Assembly (NCBI GenBank): GCA_029379385.1 | Contig: CM055617.1 | Coordinates: 5,890,001 to 5,954,000 of the forward strand | DNA from: Quillaja saponaria | Lineage: Eukaryota; Streptophyta; Magnoliopsida; Fabales; Quillajaceae | Direction of reading: 5' to 3' | Length of the DNA: 64,000 nucleotides | Shown here: positions 1 through 12,546 of the stretch, piece by piece | Numbering within the stretch: the first letter of the stretch is position 1 | Layout of the letters: every line of letters starts with the position of its first letter | Position numbers and translations under genes: made by a program | The notes under the pieces: model-generated | Told to the model about the DNA's origin: nothing | The model's input: only the letters and a program-made list of their open reading frames with translations | Database searches by the model: none

Positions 1-90
1 TCTTCTATTGTGGTGGATGGGGAGGATGTTGGAGTGAGCTTAGAAACACTCTCGTCAGTCTCCTTACTTAATCATGGCTTTTTCTATCAG

Positions 91-1309
91 GTATTTGCAT
101 GAAGTTTGCTTGCCTTCTGTTGTCCATAGAAACTTCAAGTCAGCAAACATTTTACTTGATGAAGAGCTCAATCCTCACTTGTCTGACTGTGGTTTGGCGG
201 CTCTGACACCAAACACAGAGAGGCAGGTTGGTGAAGATGTTTACATTTCTTTCTTCCATGTTTCAAGGGGTGTATATGCTTTTGCCTTATAAGCTGGATT
301 TGTAAAACTTGTGTACTACATGCTTCCCAGGTTTCAACTCAGATGGTTGGTTCCTTTGGTTATAGCGCTCCTGAGTTTGCATTGTCAGGAGTATACACTG
401 TAAAAAGTGATGTTTACAGCTTTGGAGTGGCAATGTTGGAGCTGTTGACTGGTCGGAAGCCGCTTGACAGGTACGCCTATACTACATGATATAAAGTCAT
501 CTTCATTTATTTGGATTTTCCCTTTACTTCACTTGCTTGTTTCTTTATCTACTTGGCTTTCTGTGATCACTTTATTTTCCTATGTCTAGTTCAAGGGTCA
601 GATCAGAACAATCACTTGTGAGATGGGCTACACCCCAGCTCCATGATATAGATGCCTTGGCCAAAATGGTTGATCCTGCCCTAAATGGGATGTATCCTGC
701 AAAGTCTCTGTCTCGCTTTGCTGACATTATCGCCCTCTGTGTTCAGGTAAACTTCTTGACTGATACTAAGATGTTAACCATAACTTCAAGTGTGATCATT
801 TTTTTATTTTTTTATTTTTCACCTAAAAGAATTGCTTCAAGTTTTTTCATTTTATTCTCCTATTGAACAAATTTCTGCTCTCTCTTTTTTTTTGGAAAAG
901 AATAAATTTTTTCAATTTGGTGGATACCTTATACTGTTTTAATTTCAAATCCTCCTATGTGTCTTGAGGGGATGAGATTATTTAGATATAGAACCAGTAG
1001 AAGGGAATCTCATAGAAATCATTGAATTCCAAACATGAAAAAATTCTTGTATTTTGCGGCAATATCATGAATCTGCACATCATCAGTATGACTATATATG
1101 TGCTCAATCAAATTTAATAATCTACTTTTTGCTTATCATATTTAATTCCTTTGCAGCCGGAACCTGAATTTCGACCACCCATGTCTGAAGTTGTACAAGC
1201 ACTAGTCCGGTTAGTGCAAAGAGCAAGTGTGGTCAAAAGGCGTTCCAATGATGAATCTGGTTTTTCTTACAGGACTCCAGATCATGAGGCCATAGACATG
1301 TCATATTAA
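91..1309 (+). CDS. STRUBBELIG-receptor family (SRF6/7/8-like) LRR receptor kinase, C-terminal part
   Basis: This is the 3' end of a gene that enters from the left edge. Four exons are visible: 91-226, 331-470, 590-746 and 1157-1309. They encode the last 194 residues, the C-lobe of a protein kinase domain plus a short tail. The sequence reads through kinase subdomain VIb ([13 protein letters not shown]), subdomain VII (SDCGLAAL), the APE-like [31 protein letters not shown] and [15 protein letters not shown], and ends in AIDMSY. This series is characteristic of the SRF (LRR-V) family of plasma-membrane receptor kinases, especially the SRF6/7/8 group. The catalytic Asp of HRD is Asn (HRN) and DFG is replaced by DCG, so it is probably a pseudokinase, as is known for STRUBBELIG. 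The ectodomain, membrane span and N-lobe lie outside the window. All visible introns are GT-AG. Exact paralogue not determined. Confidence 0.92.
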
Positions 1310-2452
1310 TGTTCAAGCCCTGTGAGGTCTTTCAACAATTTTGTACACTACAATGCAAATGGCCTGGGAATACGCCAAAAAGAAAAAAAAAAAAAAAAAA
1401 AAAACACAGGGTAAGAAGTCGACAATAATGAAGATCTGTCAAAAGCTGATCCAAAAGATATATATAATTTTGAATCACTCATTTATCTGTTGCAATTTGA
1501 TATCTCTCATATTGCAAATTCAAATGTATATTTAATTTTCCATGCACGCATATATTTTTGTATTAAGATCTTTTGATATTTTTTATGCTAAATCTTGATG
1601 TTTCTCAGCAATGTAAATTTTTTTATCTTTCTAGGGGCCAACAGTGAAATTAGTTGAGAGCCCATATGAAATTGAGTGGTGTTCCAACAGATTCTTTTTT
1701 AGCTTTCTAGTGGCCAACAGTGAAATTAGTTGAGAGCCCATATGAAATTGAGTGGTGTTCCAACAGATTCTTTTTTTGCTTTCTAGTGGCCAACAGTGAA
1801 ATTAGTTGAGAGCCCATATGAAATTGAGTGGTGTTCGAGCCCATATTAATTTGAATGGTGTTCCAACAGATTTGAGACCTTTTTGTCTATAAACATGAAA
1901 ATATTTGAACCCAATTGTCTCTTAAATTTAGCTAGTCTAATCTTGTTAGGCCATTTGTTGGACCTTAACTGTGATGTGCTTCTTTACCTGAATCCACCAA
2001 CCATTACGACAAAACTGTCATATGGGCATGTGTCCATCGAACAAAACGACGACGTACACATTTCAGACCAGGTTGTGCCACGTGTAGTCCTACTAAATTT
2101 ATGATTGAGTGCTAAGTTTTGGTTGTTATTCCTCCTTTTAAAATTCTTTGAAAGCCGTGAATTATTTTCTCGCTTCTTAAATTTCAGTAGTGCAAAATTT
2201 AAATTTCACATAGGAAAATAGTAATTAAAAAAGACAACAAAATAACGACGAGTCGTTGCCGGAATTCAGACATGGCCCACACTTGGTTGCTTCCATTTTA
2301 GGTAACTCGCACTTCATAGACTTGAGCGAATCAGTTGGCTCTTCCGTTTGTTTTGGTTGTCCTAAAATCGACCGGAAATTAATCCTTGGGATTTCAAAAA
2401 AAAAATCCAACGGTTTCCTTCTTTGGTCTCAGATTGAATCCGAACCCCAAGC
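1310..2452. other. intergenic region between SRF kinase and O-fucosyltransferase genes
   Basis: This holds the 3' flank of the kinase gene, an A-rich tract at about 1384-1404, a 76-bp tandem repeat (listed separately) and the promoter/5' UTR of the next gene on the same strand. No further coding sequence is supported; short open frames here look like chance. Confidence 0.7.
1631..1873. repeat. 76-bp tandem repeat, three copies plus a partial fourth
   Basis: The units begin at 1631, 1707 and 1783, each starting with CTAG followed by GGCC. Each runs through GCCAACAGTGAAATTAG and GAGCCCATATGAAATTGAG to a T-run. The period is exactly 76 and the copies are nearly identical. From about 1837 a shorter, diverged fragment (GAGCCCATATTAATTTGAA, then GTGTTCCAACAGATT) closes the array. 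It lies about 320 bp beyond the kinase stop codon, so it may fall in the 3' UTR or terminator region. The near identity suggests recent expansion. Confidence 0.9.
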
Positions 2453-5400
2453 ATGACATCCACCTCTGACCCCTTTAATGCCATTGGTGAATCTAACATT
2501 TACAAGCTCCATGAAAGATCAGACCAAGAAGACGGTCCCCACATGGTCCCAGATCGGTCTGAGCTTATCGATGTTCTGTCCAACTCTTTCCACACCTTGT
2601 CTAGCTCTCCTACTTCGAGAAGCCGTCAAGCATCTCCAAGTCATTCGCCAAAACTCAGCCCGAGTCGGCTCACGAGTTCCCGTAGATCCCATTCTCAATG
2701 TTCTTCTTCGTCTATTGGATTGAAAGTTTGGAGCTTTTTGTGGAATTGGAAGCAGAAGCCACAGCAGCAGAGAGGGAAGGCGAAGGCGGGAAGGGTGTGG
2801 TATCGTAGGAAACGAGTGAAAGGGATCCTGGCGATTATAGGATTGCTGGGTTTATTTTTCTTCGTAAATTGGGTCATGCTTTCCCGACTACAAGATCATG
2901 GGCTCAATCCTGTAGCTGGGTTTCTGAAGAATTCATCTACGGCTTCAATTTCGGTTCCAATTCAGGTATGTGCATGTTGGTGTTGATATTATACATGGCA
3001 AGTTAACTCTTTAAAACAATGTTTATGCAACAGTATATATAGGGCACTTTGTAATTTTGTTTTATGATTTAATTGCATATTATTGCGATAAATATAGGAC
3101 ACTAAAATATAATTTTCAAGGAAAGTAGTTTCCATTTGAGAACTATATTACAAAGTCTGTGTATCAGATTTGTATTTATGACTACTGAATAATTTAGTTT
3201 ATTGCATATTAGATAATAGTTAATAAACTGCGACTGTAACAAATTTTTTTTACCAGAAAACAAATGCTGTTGGTGATAGGTTATTAGGAGCAGTAATGTA
3301 CTTTATATTCCTGAAATTGTAAAATACTGAAAAACCACGAGGTTGGTTAAACTTCATGGTTCACCAAGACCTAAAAAATGTTGCTCTGGATTCGTGGTGC
3401 CCATCTAAGTTTGTTGAGTTTTCAACTGGGTTCTTCTGATGTTTACAGGAAAAGCTAAGGAAGTTTGGAAAGAAAAAAAAGCCAGTGAAGGGAAATTATG
3501 AACGGCTTCTGGCCTTGGCTGCCCATGCTTTGGCAGAGGTATGAGGATCTATTGCTAGTTAAATGGTAATTTTTCATCAAGTAATCAAATTGGTTTCATT
3601 TACATGATATAGTAGGCCCTCTCTTTTTGTGCGAGTTTTCAGTGGGTATGACTTGTGGCAAACAGGGACAGAATAAGCGTGAACCAAAGGATTTGTGGCA
3701 GGAGCCTGTGGTTCCTGCATCTGCGTGGAGACCTTGTGCTGATCAACGTAATTGGGAACCTAGTGGTAATTGTGTGTTTTTATATTAATAAAATTGTTAT
3801 TACGTATGTGCCTGCATAATGACCATTTTCTACTGTTTCTGTCAATACTTCAATAGAGGGAAATAATGGATACATTTTGGTCACTGCAAATGGCGGGATA
3901 AATCAACAACGAGTAGCTGTGAGTAATTCTTACAATTTATGATACTAATTCATACTTCTGTGTAAACGGTTAATACTTCTGAGTTATATGATTTTAGTAG
4001 ACTCTCAAGAAAACAGCTTTGATGTTAAATAATTATCATGTCATACAAAATATTTGTGTTACGTTAAGATTATTTTGATCTGCAACAGGTTTGCAATGCT
4101 GTTGTTGTTGCTCGATTACTCAATTCAACTTTGGTTGTTCCCAAATTTATGTATAGTAGCGTATGGAAAGATGTGAGGTGACGTTCTCTCTCTGAAATTT
4201 TTTCTAGATGGTCTTAGTGCCCTTATCCATGACATAAAGCCTACTTCATTTGCTGGACTAAATGCTCAATAGGGATTTTGTTGACTGCAAGGAAGCTGTG
4301 ATAACTTTTAGAATAGGAATATGACTTTGTTATATGAATAAATAGATCTTCCACTGAAGTATGTTCTTAAAATGAAGAGATAGATCTTTATCTGAATGTG
4401 TTTGGGAGCTAGATGGGACTACAAGCAAATTACTGCACTTGTATACTTGCACTCCTTCTCTTTCATTGTTTTCTCATTTGTATGTTGGGGAAGGAGGGGG
4501 AACATACAGTTCCAGGTTCCTACATCAGGAAAGAATAAAATAATGATACAGGAAGAGGGATGGGAAAGTCATTCTACGCTAGTTCAATAGTACCAATAAC
4601 AATAATTGGAGTGATAATGTCATATTGCAATAACTCTTGGTAATTGGATTTGCTCTAGTTTTCATGGTTGATAACATTTATTAATCATCCAGTTGTGCCA
4701 TGCAATGCTTGATTGTTAATAGAGAGCCCATTGATTTTAATTTCTGATTGATGAGTTATTAATTCTGCTATGTGTGTATGTCATTTCCATGCGACCTAGT
4801 GAAGCCTGTGGTTTCTAGTGACATGTTTTTATCAAAATCTGTTCTATTTACTTAGATGGGAAAGTGACAATATCAAATTGTATAATTTCATAGTCAATTC
4901 AGCGATATCTATCAGGAGGAGCATTTTATTAACTACTTGACTCCTGATATTCGGATAGTGAAGGAAATTCCAAAGGAGCTACAGTCATTAGACCTGGAGG
5001 CAATTGGTAGTGTTGTAAGTTACTCTTTCACAGCAGATAAATTCAGATAATCAGTTCTATATGTATAAAATTGTAAAAAATTTCCAGGTTACAGATGTTG
5101 ACATTCGGAAAGAGGCCAAGCCGAGTTTTTACTTGAAAAACATTCTACCTATTCTACTAAAAAATAGAGTTGTCCATTTTTTTGGATTTGGGAATCGCTT
5201 GGCATTTGATCCAATACCATTTCAGTTGCAGGTAAATCATTAGCCTTTTATGCCAAGTCTATACAAAGTTTCTGGTAAATGTTACATGGAATTTGATTTT
5301 ACAGAGTTTCATGCCCCTCTTATTTACTGTTCCTAATTGGGGAACTTCATCTAGAGACTTCGATGCAGATGTAACTTCCACGCACTGCAATTTGTTCCCA

Positions 5401-6631
5401 AAATACAAGAAACTGGTGCTTTGCTTCTCCAGAGGTTACGTCAGCATCCTGGACTTATTGGACGATTGGACCATTTTCTTATTGGTTCCTTTTCAGACAC
5501 AAGTTTGAAGAGAAATGGGAGTCATGCCAAGAAAGCATCCAGATATCTAGCTTTGCATCTTAGGTTTGAAATTGACATGGTAGCTCATTCTTTATGTGAA
5601 TTTGGGGGAGGTGAAGAAGAGAAACAAGAGTTGGAAGCATACCGTGAAATCCATTTCCCTGCACTGATCCTTCTGAAGAAGACCACAAAGTATGCATCTC
5701 ATTGTTACTTACTATACAGCTGCGCATTTTCATTTTCATTCAGGATCTCATTGTTTTTAATTATATATGATATATGATCCTTTGTTGCTAGGTCATGTTA
5801 ACAGGTATGATTAAACTACAGTGGGGTTTTAGATCGATGCATTGGTTCTTAAACTGCTACTCTTATTATGTTGGATAGCTTTGGTTAAGCCTATATTTTC
5901 CCAATTCTGACTTGTACAAAAATTGAATTTTCTTGACTGTAGATTGCCATCTCCATCAGAACTCAGGTCTGAAGGCCTATGTCCTCTGACACCTGAAGAA
6001 GCAGTTCTTATGCTTGCTGCTCTTGGTTTCAACCGCATGACACATATATTTGTCGCTGGTTCACAATTATATGGAGGTCAGTCGCGTTTGGCTGCTTTGA
6101 CCAACTTGTACCCTAATTTAGTCACTAAAGAGAACCTGCTCACACCAAAAGAACTAGAACCTTTTGCAAATTATTCTTCTCAGGTAACATTTCTGCTTTC
6201 TTCAATGTTTTTCAGAGATCCCGCGACCTTGAAACAATATTTTTTAGTGAAGATTCAACGCTGAATCCATTTTCTTTTAATGTTATGTGTTTTGATGAAT
6301 GATGGATTTCATTCTTTTGTAGTTAGCAGCACTGGACTTCATAGGCTGCACTGCAGCTGATGCATTTGCCATGACTGACTCTGGGAGTCAATTGTCATCT
6401 TTAGTATCTGGGTACCGTATATACTACGGTGAAGGGAGAATGCCAACAATACGACCAAATAAACGTAGACTTGCAAGTATATTTCTGAAAAACTCAACCA
6501 TTCAATGGCATGTATTTGAACAGAGAATGAGGAAGGCAGTTAGGCAAACAAAATATGTCCAAACGAGGCCCAAGGCTAGAAGTGTATACAGGTATCCCAG
6601 ATGTAAAGAGTGTATGTGCAGGACAGAGTAA
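2453..6631 (+). CDS. O-fucosyltransferase family protein (GT106-type), type II membrane protein
   Basis: Ten exons join in frame to 667 residues: 2453-2965, 3449-3538, 3666-3765, 3857-3918, 4089-4177, 4894-5014, 5088-5231, 5355-5689, 5943-6183 and 6323-6631, all GT-AG. A Ser-rich cytosolic head is followed by a basic stretch and one membrane anchor at about residues 124-144 (GILAIIGLLGLFFFVNWVML), typical of a type II Golgi enzyme. The lumenal domain has the family hallmarks YILVTANGGINQQR, VCNAVVVARLLNSTLVVPKF, FSDIYQEEHFINYL, FVPKIQETGALLLQRLR, ASRYLALHLRFEIDMVAHS and HIFVAGSQLYGG. The likely role is transfer of a sugar from GDP-fucose or a related donor to a glycan or protein in the Golgi; the substrate cannot be read from sequence. 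I started at the first Met, which opens a long frame ahead of the anchor. The last exon ends in a Cys/Arg-rich tail (RCKECMCRTE). Confidence 0.9.
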
Positions 6632-9078
6632 ATTAGTTGCTTTTTCTGGCATATTATTGCCTTTTGTATTTTGTAACGTAAATTGTTGTTTATTACTTGC
6701 AATTCAATTTTTTCTCTTTCTCCGTTTATAAGCTATTCCACTAATTGTCGTAATTTTTCTGATTTTCTGATTGGTCATGATCCGAGCATGCGGTTACGGC
6801 AGCAGATACCCTATTTTTCTTAGTTCTTGGGGTTATAATTGATGACAGAAGTAACTTCTTGATGAACACAATCAGATATATCTCATAAAATCCCAAAGGA
6901 CCCAAACTATGTTGGAGTGTTTCTATACATAATACAGCTACAGCTCAAGGGCTGAATGACAGTACGGTTGAAGGTCCTGGCCCCTCCCCATCTATAATAG
7001 CCTGCCTTATTTGCCAGGGGAGGAAATTTAGGGCGTGTTTGGCAGAAAAAGAAAGTATCAGTTTAACTACACCTAGAGTAGTACACGAGGTTGGAACTAG
7101 TACGCAGAGTTCCACCATTGGGTTAATTAAGATAGCCTTATTAACACAAATTCTGTGAAAGATGAAGCTATTGCTCATATTAATTAATGCCAGGAATGAG
7201 CTACCAAGCTACCTACTAGTTTTGTGAATTAGTATGTTTAATTCTATTATATAACTCCCACGATAAATCCCATCCACTTTAGGTAATTTAAAATTTCTAA
7301 ATTCTGAAATTTCAGAAGAAAATCCTACCAACACTATAGCAATGAGGACTAGAAGATTAATACAGCTCAAAGATCCGATATATTTTTCAATGACAACAAA
7401 TTAATCTAATACTTAAGATATTATTAAGTACAGTTTCTTAATTGTAGTACCTGCATGTCCAACTATACCAAAGCGTGAATGAAAATCAACTGAGGAGAAC
7501 CTTGCGGAAAAACTTTCTGTCCCAAGAACTAGAGCTGGGAATCTCGGACCGTCTCACAAGAACCAAAAAAATTAGAGAGATTAGATTGAAATGGTTTGTA
7601 TGGGAAACTGGGATGTAGTGATCAGTGGATTGATCATGATGCCACTTATTTACAACAAAACCAGAAATAACAATTCCTTCACCTGCATTTCTGTCTTTCC
7701 TTCCTCTAGGGCTAGGAGTGTAACTTGCCATTAACTTGGCTCCCCTGTCTTTCTCTACCAACTTCACTCCTGGACTTTCTCTCAGTCTTCTAGAAGGAGT
7801 GGTTTGGACAGAAAAGCCATTAATAGTGTGTTTTAAGCTGTGGAGCAGCTTGCAGAAGTTGATCGTAAGAAACTCGTTCACGTGCTTTGCATGACACTTG
7901 AAAACTTCACTAACCGACCATGCAAAAATCTAAATTAGATTCAGTTACTTGTATGACCCCATAAAACGAGTTTCCAAAAAGGTATAAACTAAAAATTGAG
8001 AAGGAAAAAAAAAAAAAAAAAAAAAACCAAATAAAAGGGATCATGGGCTGAAGTTCTTAATAATCAAATTTCTATTAACAGGAGTTCACCATTATTATAA
8101 CCTACCATATAATATTTTAATAAATACTATTCACCAAATTCATACAGTGCTAATTACTAATCATTTCTTAGCTCAACGATACATTGTAAACTTCATTGTC
8201 TATCAGGATTCCAGGATAATCTTGGAGCATTTGCTAAGGTATACTCCCCCCTTTCCAAAATCCCACATAATTATCCCCTTCTATGATCTTTGGCTAAAAT
8301 TAACAAAAAGTTACCTTTTGTAAAAAAAAATAGTTACTATTCATTTGTAAGTGAAGGGCTAGTAAGTTTTTTTCTTGACCATGGATTCATGAAGGGCATG
8401 TAACTATGTAATATTTGTAGATTGCATGTCAAATATAGAATGTTAGGGCTGGGTAAATTCTTGTCTGTTGTGAAGTAAAAATTTCTTTGCCATTGTTAAC
8501 TGGGTCTCCTAGAAAAACCAAGTATATATATATATATATCTATATATAACTCGTTTCTCTGCGAAACAAGCAGCATTAATTGGGATCTGGTAGACAAAAA
8601 CCAACACTTAATATGTTTACTGTTCATTTTACGTTTTAAGGAAAATTGGCCTTCTTAAAACTAGCCGTTACCATCCTTAATAAGGAAATTTTCATGAATG
8701 CTGGAAATCTAATTTCATCATTTGGAAGAGGGTACACATCCTTTAATGGCAAAATTGGCCACCCAAATGCCATTCCTTCCAAAATCCAACCCGAACTTAA
8801 AGCAAATATATACAAGTCATAATTCATAATAAAAACTAGAAACTTACAGAGAACAATTTCCTTTTACTCCACAATGCTCTCAGAAATTAACAATTAAACC
8901 GAGTTTTCTTTCTGGACAGAAAGAAGAAAACAGATCTATGTCCTAATCTAGCCGATACATACATAGCATGAGTCAAATACAAAAGTCTATTTGCCTCTGG
9001 GCTAAGCTGTACAAACACACAACAATTACCAAATGGCTAAATCCAGCTGCAGTCATGTCTTCGTACATTAAGTTCCCA
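6632..9078. other. intergenic region between O-fucosyltransferase and EBS genes (tail to tail)
   Basis: This contains the facing 3' flanks of two convergent genes. There is an A-rich tract at about 8005-8026 and a TA microsatellite at about 8523-8549. A 131-codon open frame on the minus strand (7881 down to 7486) starts with Met and contains a basic stretch (SYTPSPRGRKDRNAGEG), but I recognise no family and see no supporting exon, so I do not call it a gene. Confidence 0.6.
8523..8549. repeat. TA dinucleotide microsatellite
   Basis: An almost uninterrupted run of alternating T and A with a single TCT interruption, in the intergenic region downstream of the EBS gene. Confidence 0.85.
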
Positions 9079-12000
9079 TCATGGTCCTCTCTTCCGGCGC
9101 TTGGGCTCCATCTGCAAAAAACATTATGTAGGCAACACTTAATATAATGGGCAAGAAACATTATGTAGGCAATGGAGATTAAAGCCTGTACCCACCCCTT
9201 CCTCTGCAAATTTGGATACTTTAGTGTCAAGCAACTACTCTCTAACCTCCATAAGCACACAAAATGTATAGGTCATACCAACCCCATTTCGGATGTTTAT
9301 AAACTCGCTACAACAAAAACTTGCGCTACCGATAACATAGAGCAAGCATTAAGATGTCCCAGGTAAATAACAATACTACTAGGTAAGACACAGAACAAAA
9401 AAATAAATTGAATGCAGATAAGGTAATACAGAGAAGTGACTATAATAATTTATTCCTGCACTGGCAGAAGAATATTGCTTGTCATGAACAATCTGCTAGG
9501 AACCCATCTTCTCAATCCAAACACCATCTCAAGGAAGCTACTTACACAATTTATAAAGCCTAATATAGCGTAAAGATTTCTATATCCAAAATAAAAAGAT
9601 ACAGTGTAAAAGAATATATAGATATAAGATATTATCTGAATCTGAAACTTCGAAAGGCCGAAACACAACTTTGGTAGTGGAGATTATACAAATTGTAATA
9701 AAGCACACACCTAATCTTACAAGCAATTTATATGATTTCAAAAGGACCAACATTCAGATGTAAAATCCTTATTTTATAAGGACCTAGAAACAATTGCCTA
9801 AGATGATAAAATCCACATTTTCACATATGCCTTGCACTCCTTAAAAATGAAAGATGGAACTTACCAAACACTAGAATCAATCACATACTAGTAAATTGAA
9901 TGTGTTATCAAATATCAAAGACCTCAGGTTTATGGTTCTAACAGCCACATATATCAACAGTGACTAGGGTCATACCAATGTAAAATTCATTTGCCAAGTT
10001 AACCTAGGTCTCGCTAACATTTCCGAACCTCCAATCTAAAAACAACGTGAGAGGGAGGGAGAGATCATGTTGTGCTAATGAAATTGCTAACATCTTACTG
10101 GTGATATTTGCATGCTTCTACAGTCACAGTCATCATAATTTTCAGGAATGGTTTTGACAATTGTCCAATACTACTCCATATCTTGTAAATAAAATCCAGA
10201 ATTTCATAGCAACCTTGAACCAACTTCCAATCTCGCGAAATTTTATCTCATTTAAGAGGTCAACAAAGTACTAGCATCTTTAGCATCGAGAGATAAATTT
10301 AATAAAGTAATTTCTGTGTTTAGTCATTCTTCAAAACAAACCAGCATTAAAATAAAGGGAAGTCATTAAGCATAACAAATGACAAGTGAAGCCATTGAAG
10401 ATCAAACCATCAATTGTAGTAAGATTTTCCAAAGAGCAAATATATTCAGAAATCCAGTTTCTTTTAGCAGAGAAAGCAGGACTATGATTATGTGCAAGAT
10501 ACAGGTAAAACATGCAAGAGAAGTATATTCCGACTTAGACAAGCATAATTAGGCATCCCAACATTGGATAATTCACATTATCCATCAGAAAGTGCATTCA
10601 GCTGAAACAACAATTCCAGAAGTATCTAAGACCACAGAAAAGCATTCTAAAGGGCTGTAAGAATGCATTCGATATGGGTTACTTTTCTGTACCAAAGAAG
10701 CACAAACTTTTGACAGCATCATCTGCATCATCTGCTGAGAATATGTTCCCATATCAATTTTTATCATATGTATTTGGTAACATAACTGAAGTAATTAAAA
10801 CCAGTGTATGCGTGTAGCTAGCTCAGGTATCTTTCTTCAAGGAATTAAGATGCTACTAATAAAATATGTATGATTGCAGTTTTCACTTTCTAAACAAGGA
10901 AAAATCTGTCAATTGAAGCAGTTGAGGACACCAACTGATTTAGGTTTCCCCTTTAAGTAACATACCATCCCAATCCCTTCCACCCACCCACAAAAAGGTA
11001 ACTCCTTTTCTCTCTCAATAGGGAAAAAAGTGTCAGGCATAACTCAGGCTAACAAAATGAAGTATGTCTAAAATTATGAGACTATGTTAGCAAGTACTCA
11101 TACCTTGGCATCAGTTGCTGGTGACACTGAAAATCCATTCTGGATTTTTTTCACATCATCGTCTGATGAACATTCAGAGCACATAAAATGGTCCAGCTTC
11201 TTTGCATCTTCAATAGTCATACCCACACAAGCAGGATGGTACCTGCAAGGTACTTAGAAAGATTGAGAACAGATATACTAGAATTTGGTCACATTAGAGA
11301 AATTCAAACCTCAAGGTAACAGATTAAGATCTATTGCAACAATATGGTCAGAGTTGATCATTACCCTAAATATTCACACCTACAACCAGACATGAATTAA
11401 ACAGCCAATACTCAACAACATGCTTCACCAATTACACGAGGAATAAGCCTGTCTAAATGCACTTGCTTGGTTGAAAAAATGAAAGTACAGATCCAAGAAT
11501 CGTGATAGGAAGCTAACAAAAGACAGATCTTACTAATAGTCTTATTATTTATAGGCCGAATTCATCAAGATCTGAATTTCTTTCCAAAAGAAGTGCAATT
11601 TGTTATACTCATGTATTTTCCTTCTATATTCCTTTCCTTCTTGTTCAATTAGATAGAATGATAGATTGCTCCTCAACTATGCAAATATTTCTTTCCTTTT
11701 ATAAAGTAAAGTAACACATTTGACACGTGAAGAAATCAGAAGAATTCAACATCTAAAAACAAATGAATTGAGATAGTAGCCAGCAAATTGAAATAACAAC
11801 GCAATGCAATTACCAGTCCTTGCAGCCCTCACACTGAACCATCAGGTCGTCTGGGTTATACGGCATCTCGCATTTACAATACCTTCAAAACATAACCCCA
11901 AAATAAAACAAAAAGTTAGTCAATGCCAGTTACCAAACACATAGTTTCCACACTTCAATCAAAGAACTATATGCAAAACTTACACAGCAACTCGGTCGGG

Positions 12001-12546
12001 CGTGAAACCCCCAGTAGCAGCCTTATACTCAAATCTAGAATAGTAATCCTCGGCCCCAACATTCTCAAGCTTAGTATAGTTCTTAAAGGAGTGCACAATA
12101 CACTTCCCTTCAATGGTATGAGCACTCTGGACGTCATAGTGGTCTGACAGAAACAGTTCTTTAGCTCCATGGAATTGCCTCCGTCCACCAATAGACTCTT
12201 CCGGCCTATAATACCACCTAACCCGAACTTTCACGTTGTTCCTATTGTCCGCTTCGATCTTCTCTACACGCGCCACATAAGGATGCTTACTGGTGTCCGA
12301 TGGGCGCATCAGTACACAATCTCCAGCTGAAAACCCACCACACAGACACTCCTTACGATCAAATTCGACATTTTTTCAAACATTTCCTCTTATTCACCAC
12401 AGAAAACAACAACAAAGCAACAATTTTTATCATGAATATATATAAACAAGAACGACAACGAGAGACCCAGTACCTCTGACGACCTTGTTAGTGCCTCGGA
12501 TGGTGTAAGAGTCCAAGTCTTTTCTACCTGGTCTAGTTTTAGCCAT
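9079..12546 (-). CDS. EBS: EBS-type BAH domain and PHD finger histone reader (EARLY BOLTING IN SHORT DAYS)
   Basis: Five exons on the minus strand give 218 residues: 12546-12474, 12326-11984, 11882-11814, 11242-11104 and 9111-9079. The N terminus ([16 protein letters not shown], then [18 protein letters not shown]) matches Arabidopsis EBS as I remember it and is unlike its paralogue SHL. The BAH domain spans about residues 22-138 ([20 protein letters not shown]). A complete C4HC3 PHD finger follows, with C141, C143, C156, C159, H164, C167, C183 and C186. EBS is a nuclear reader that binds H3K27me3 through BAH and H3K4me3 through PHD and represses flowering genes such as FT. The last exon is only 33 nt, adds [10 protein letters not shown] and lies beyond a 2-kb intron. 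The basic EPKRRKR end also occurs in Arabidopsis EBS, which supports this exon, but an alternative C terminus by intron retention is possible. Confidence 0.93.

Noticed and set aside
1631..1873. CRISPR-like array
   Set aside because: The copies abut without unique spacers; it is a plain tandem repeat.
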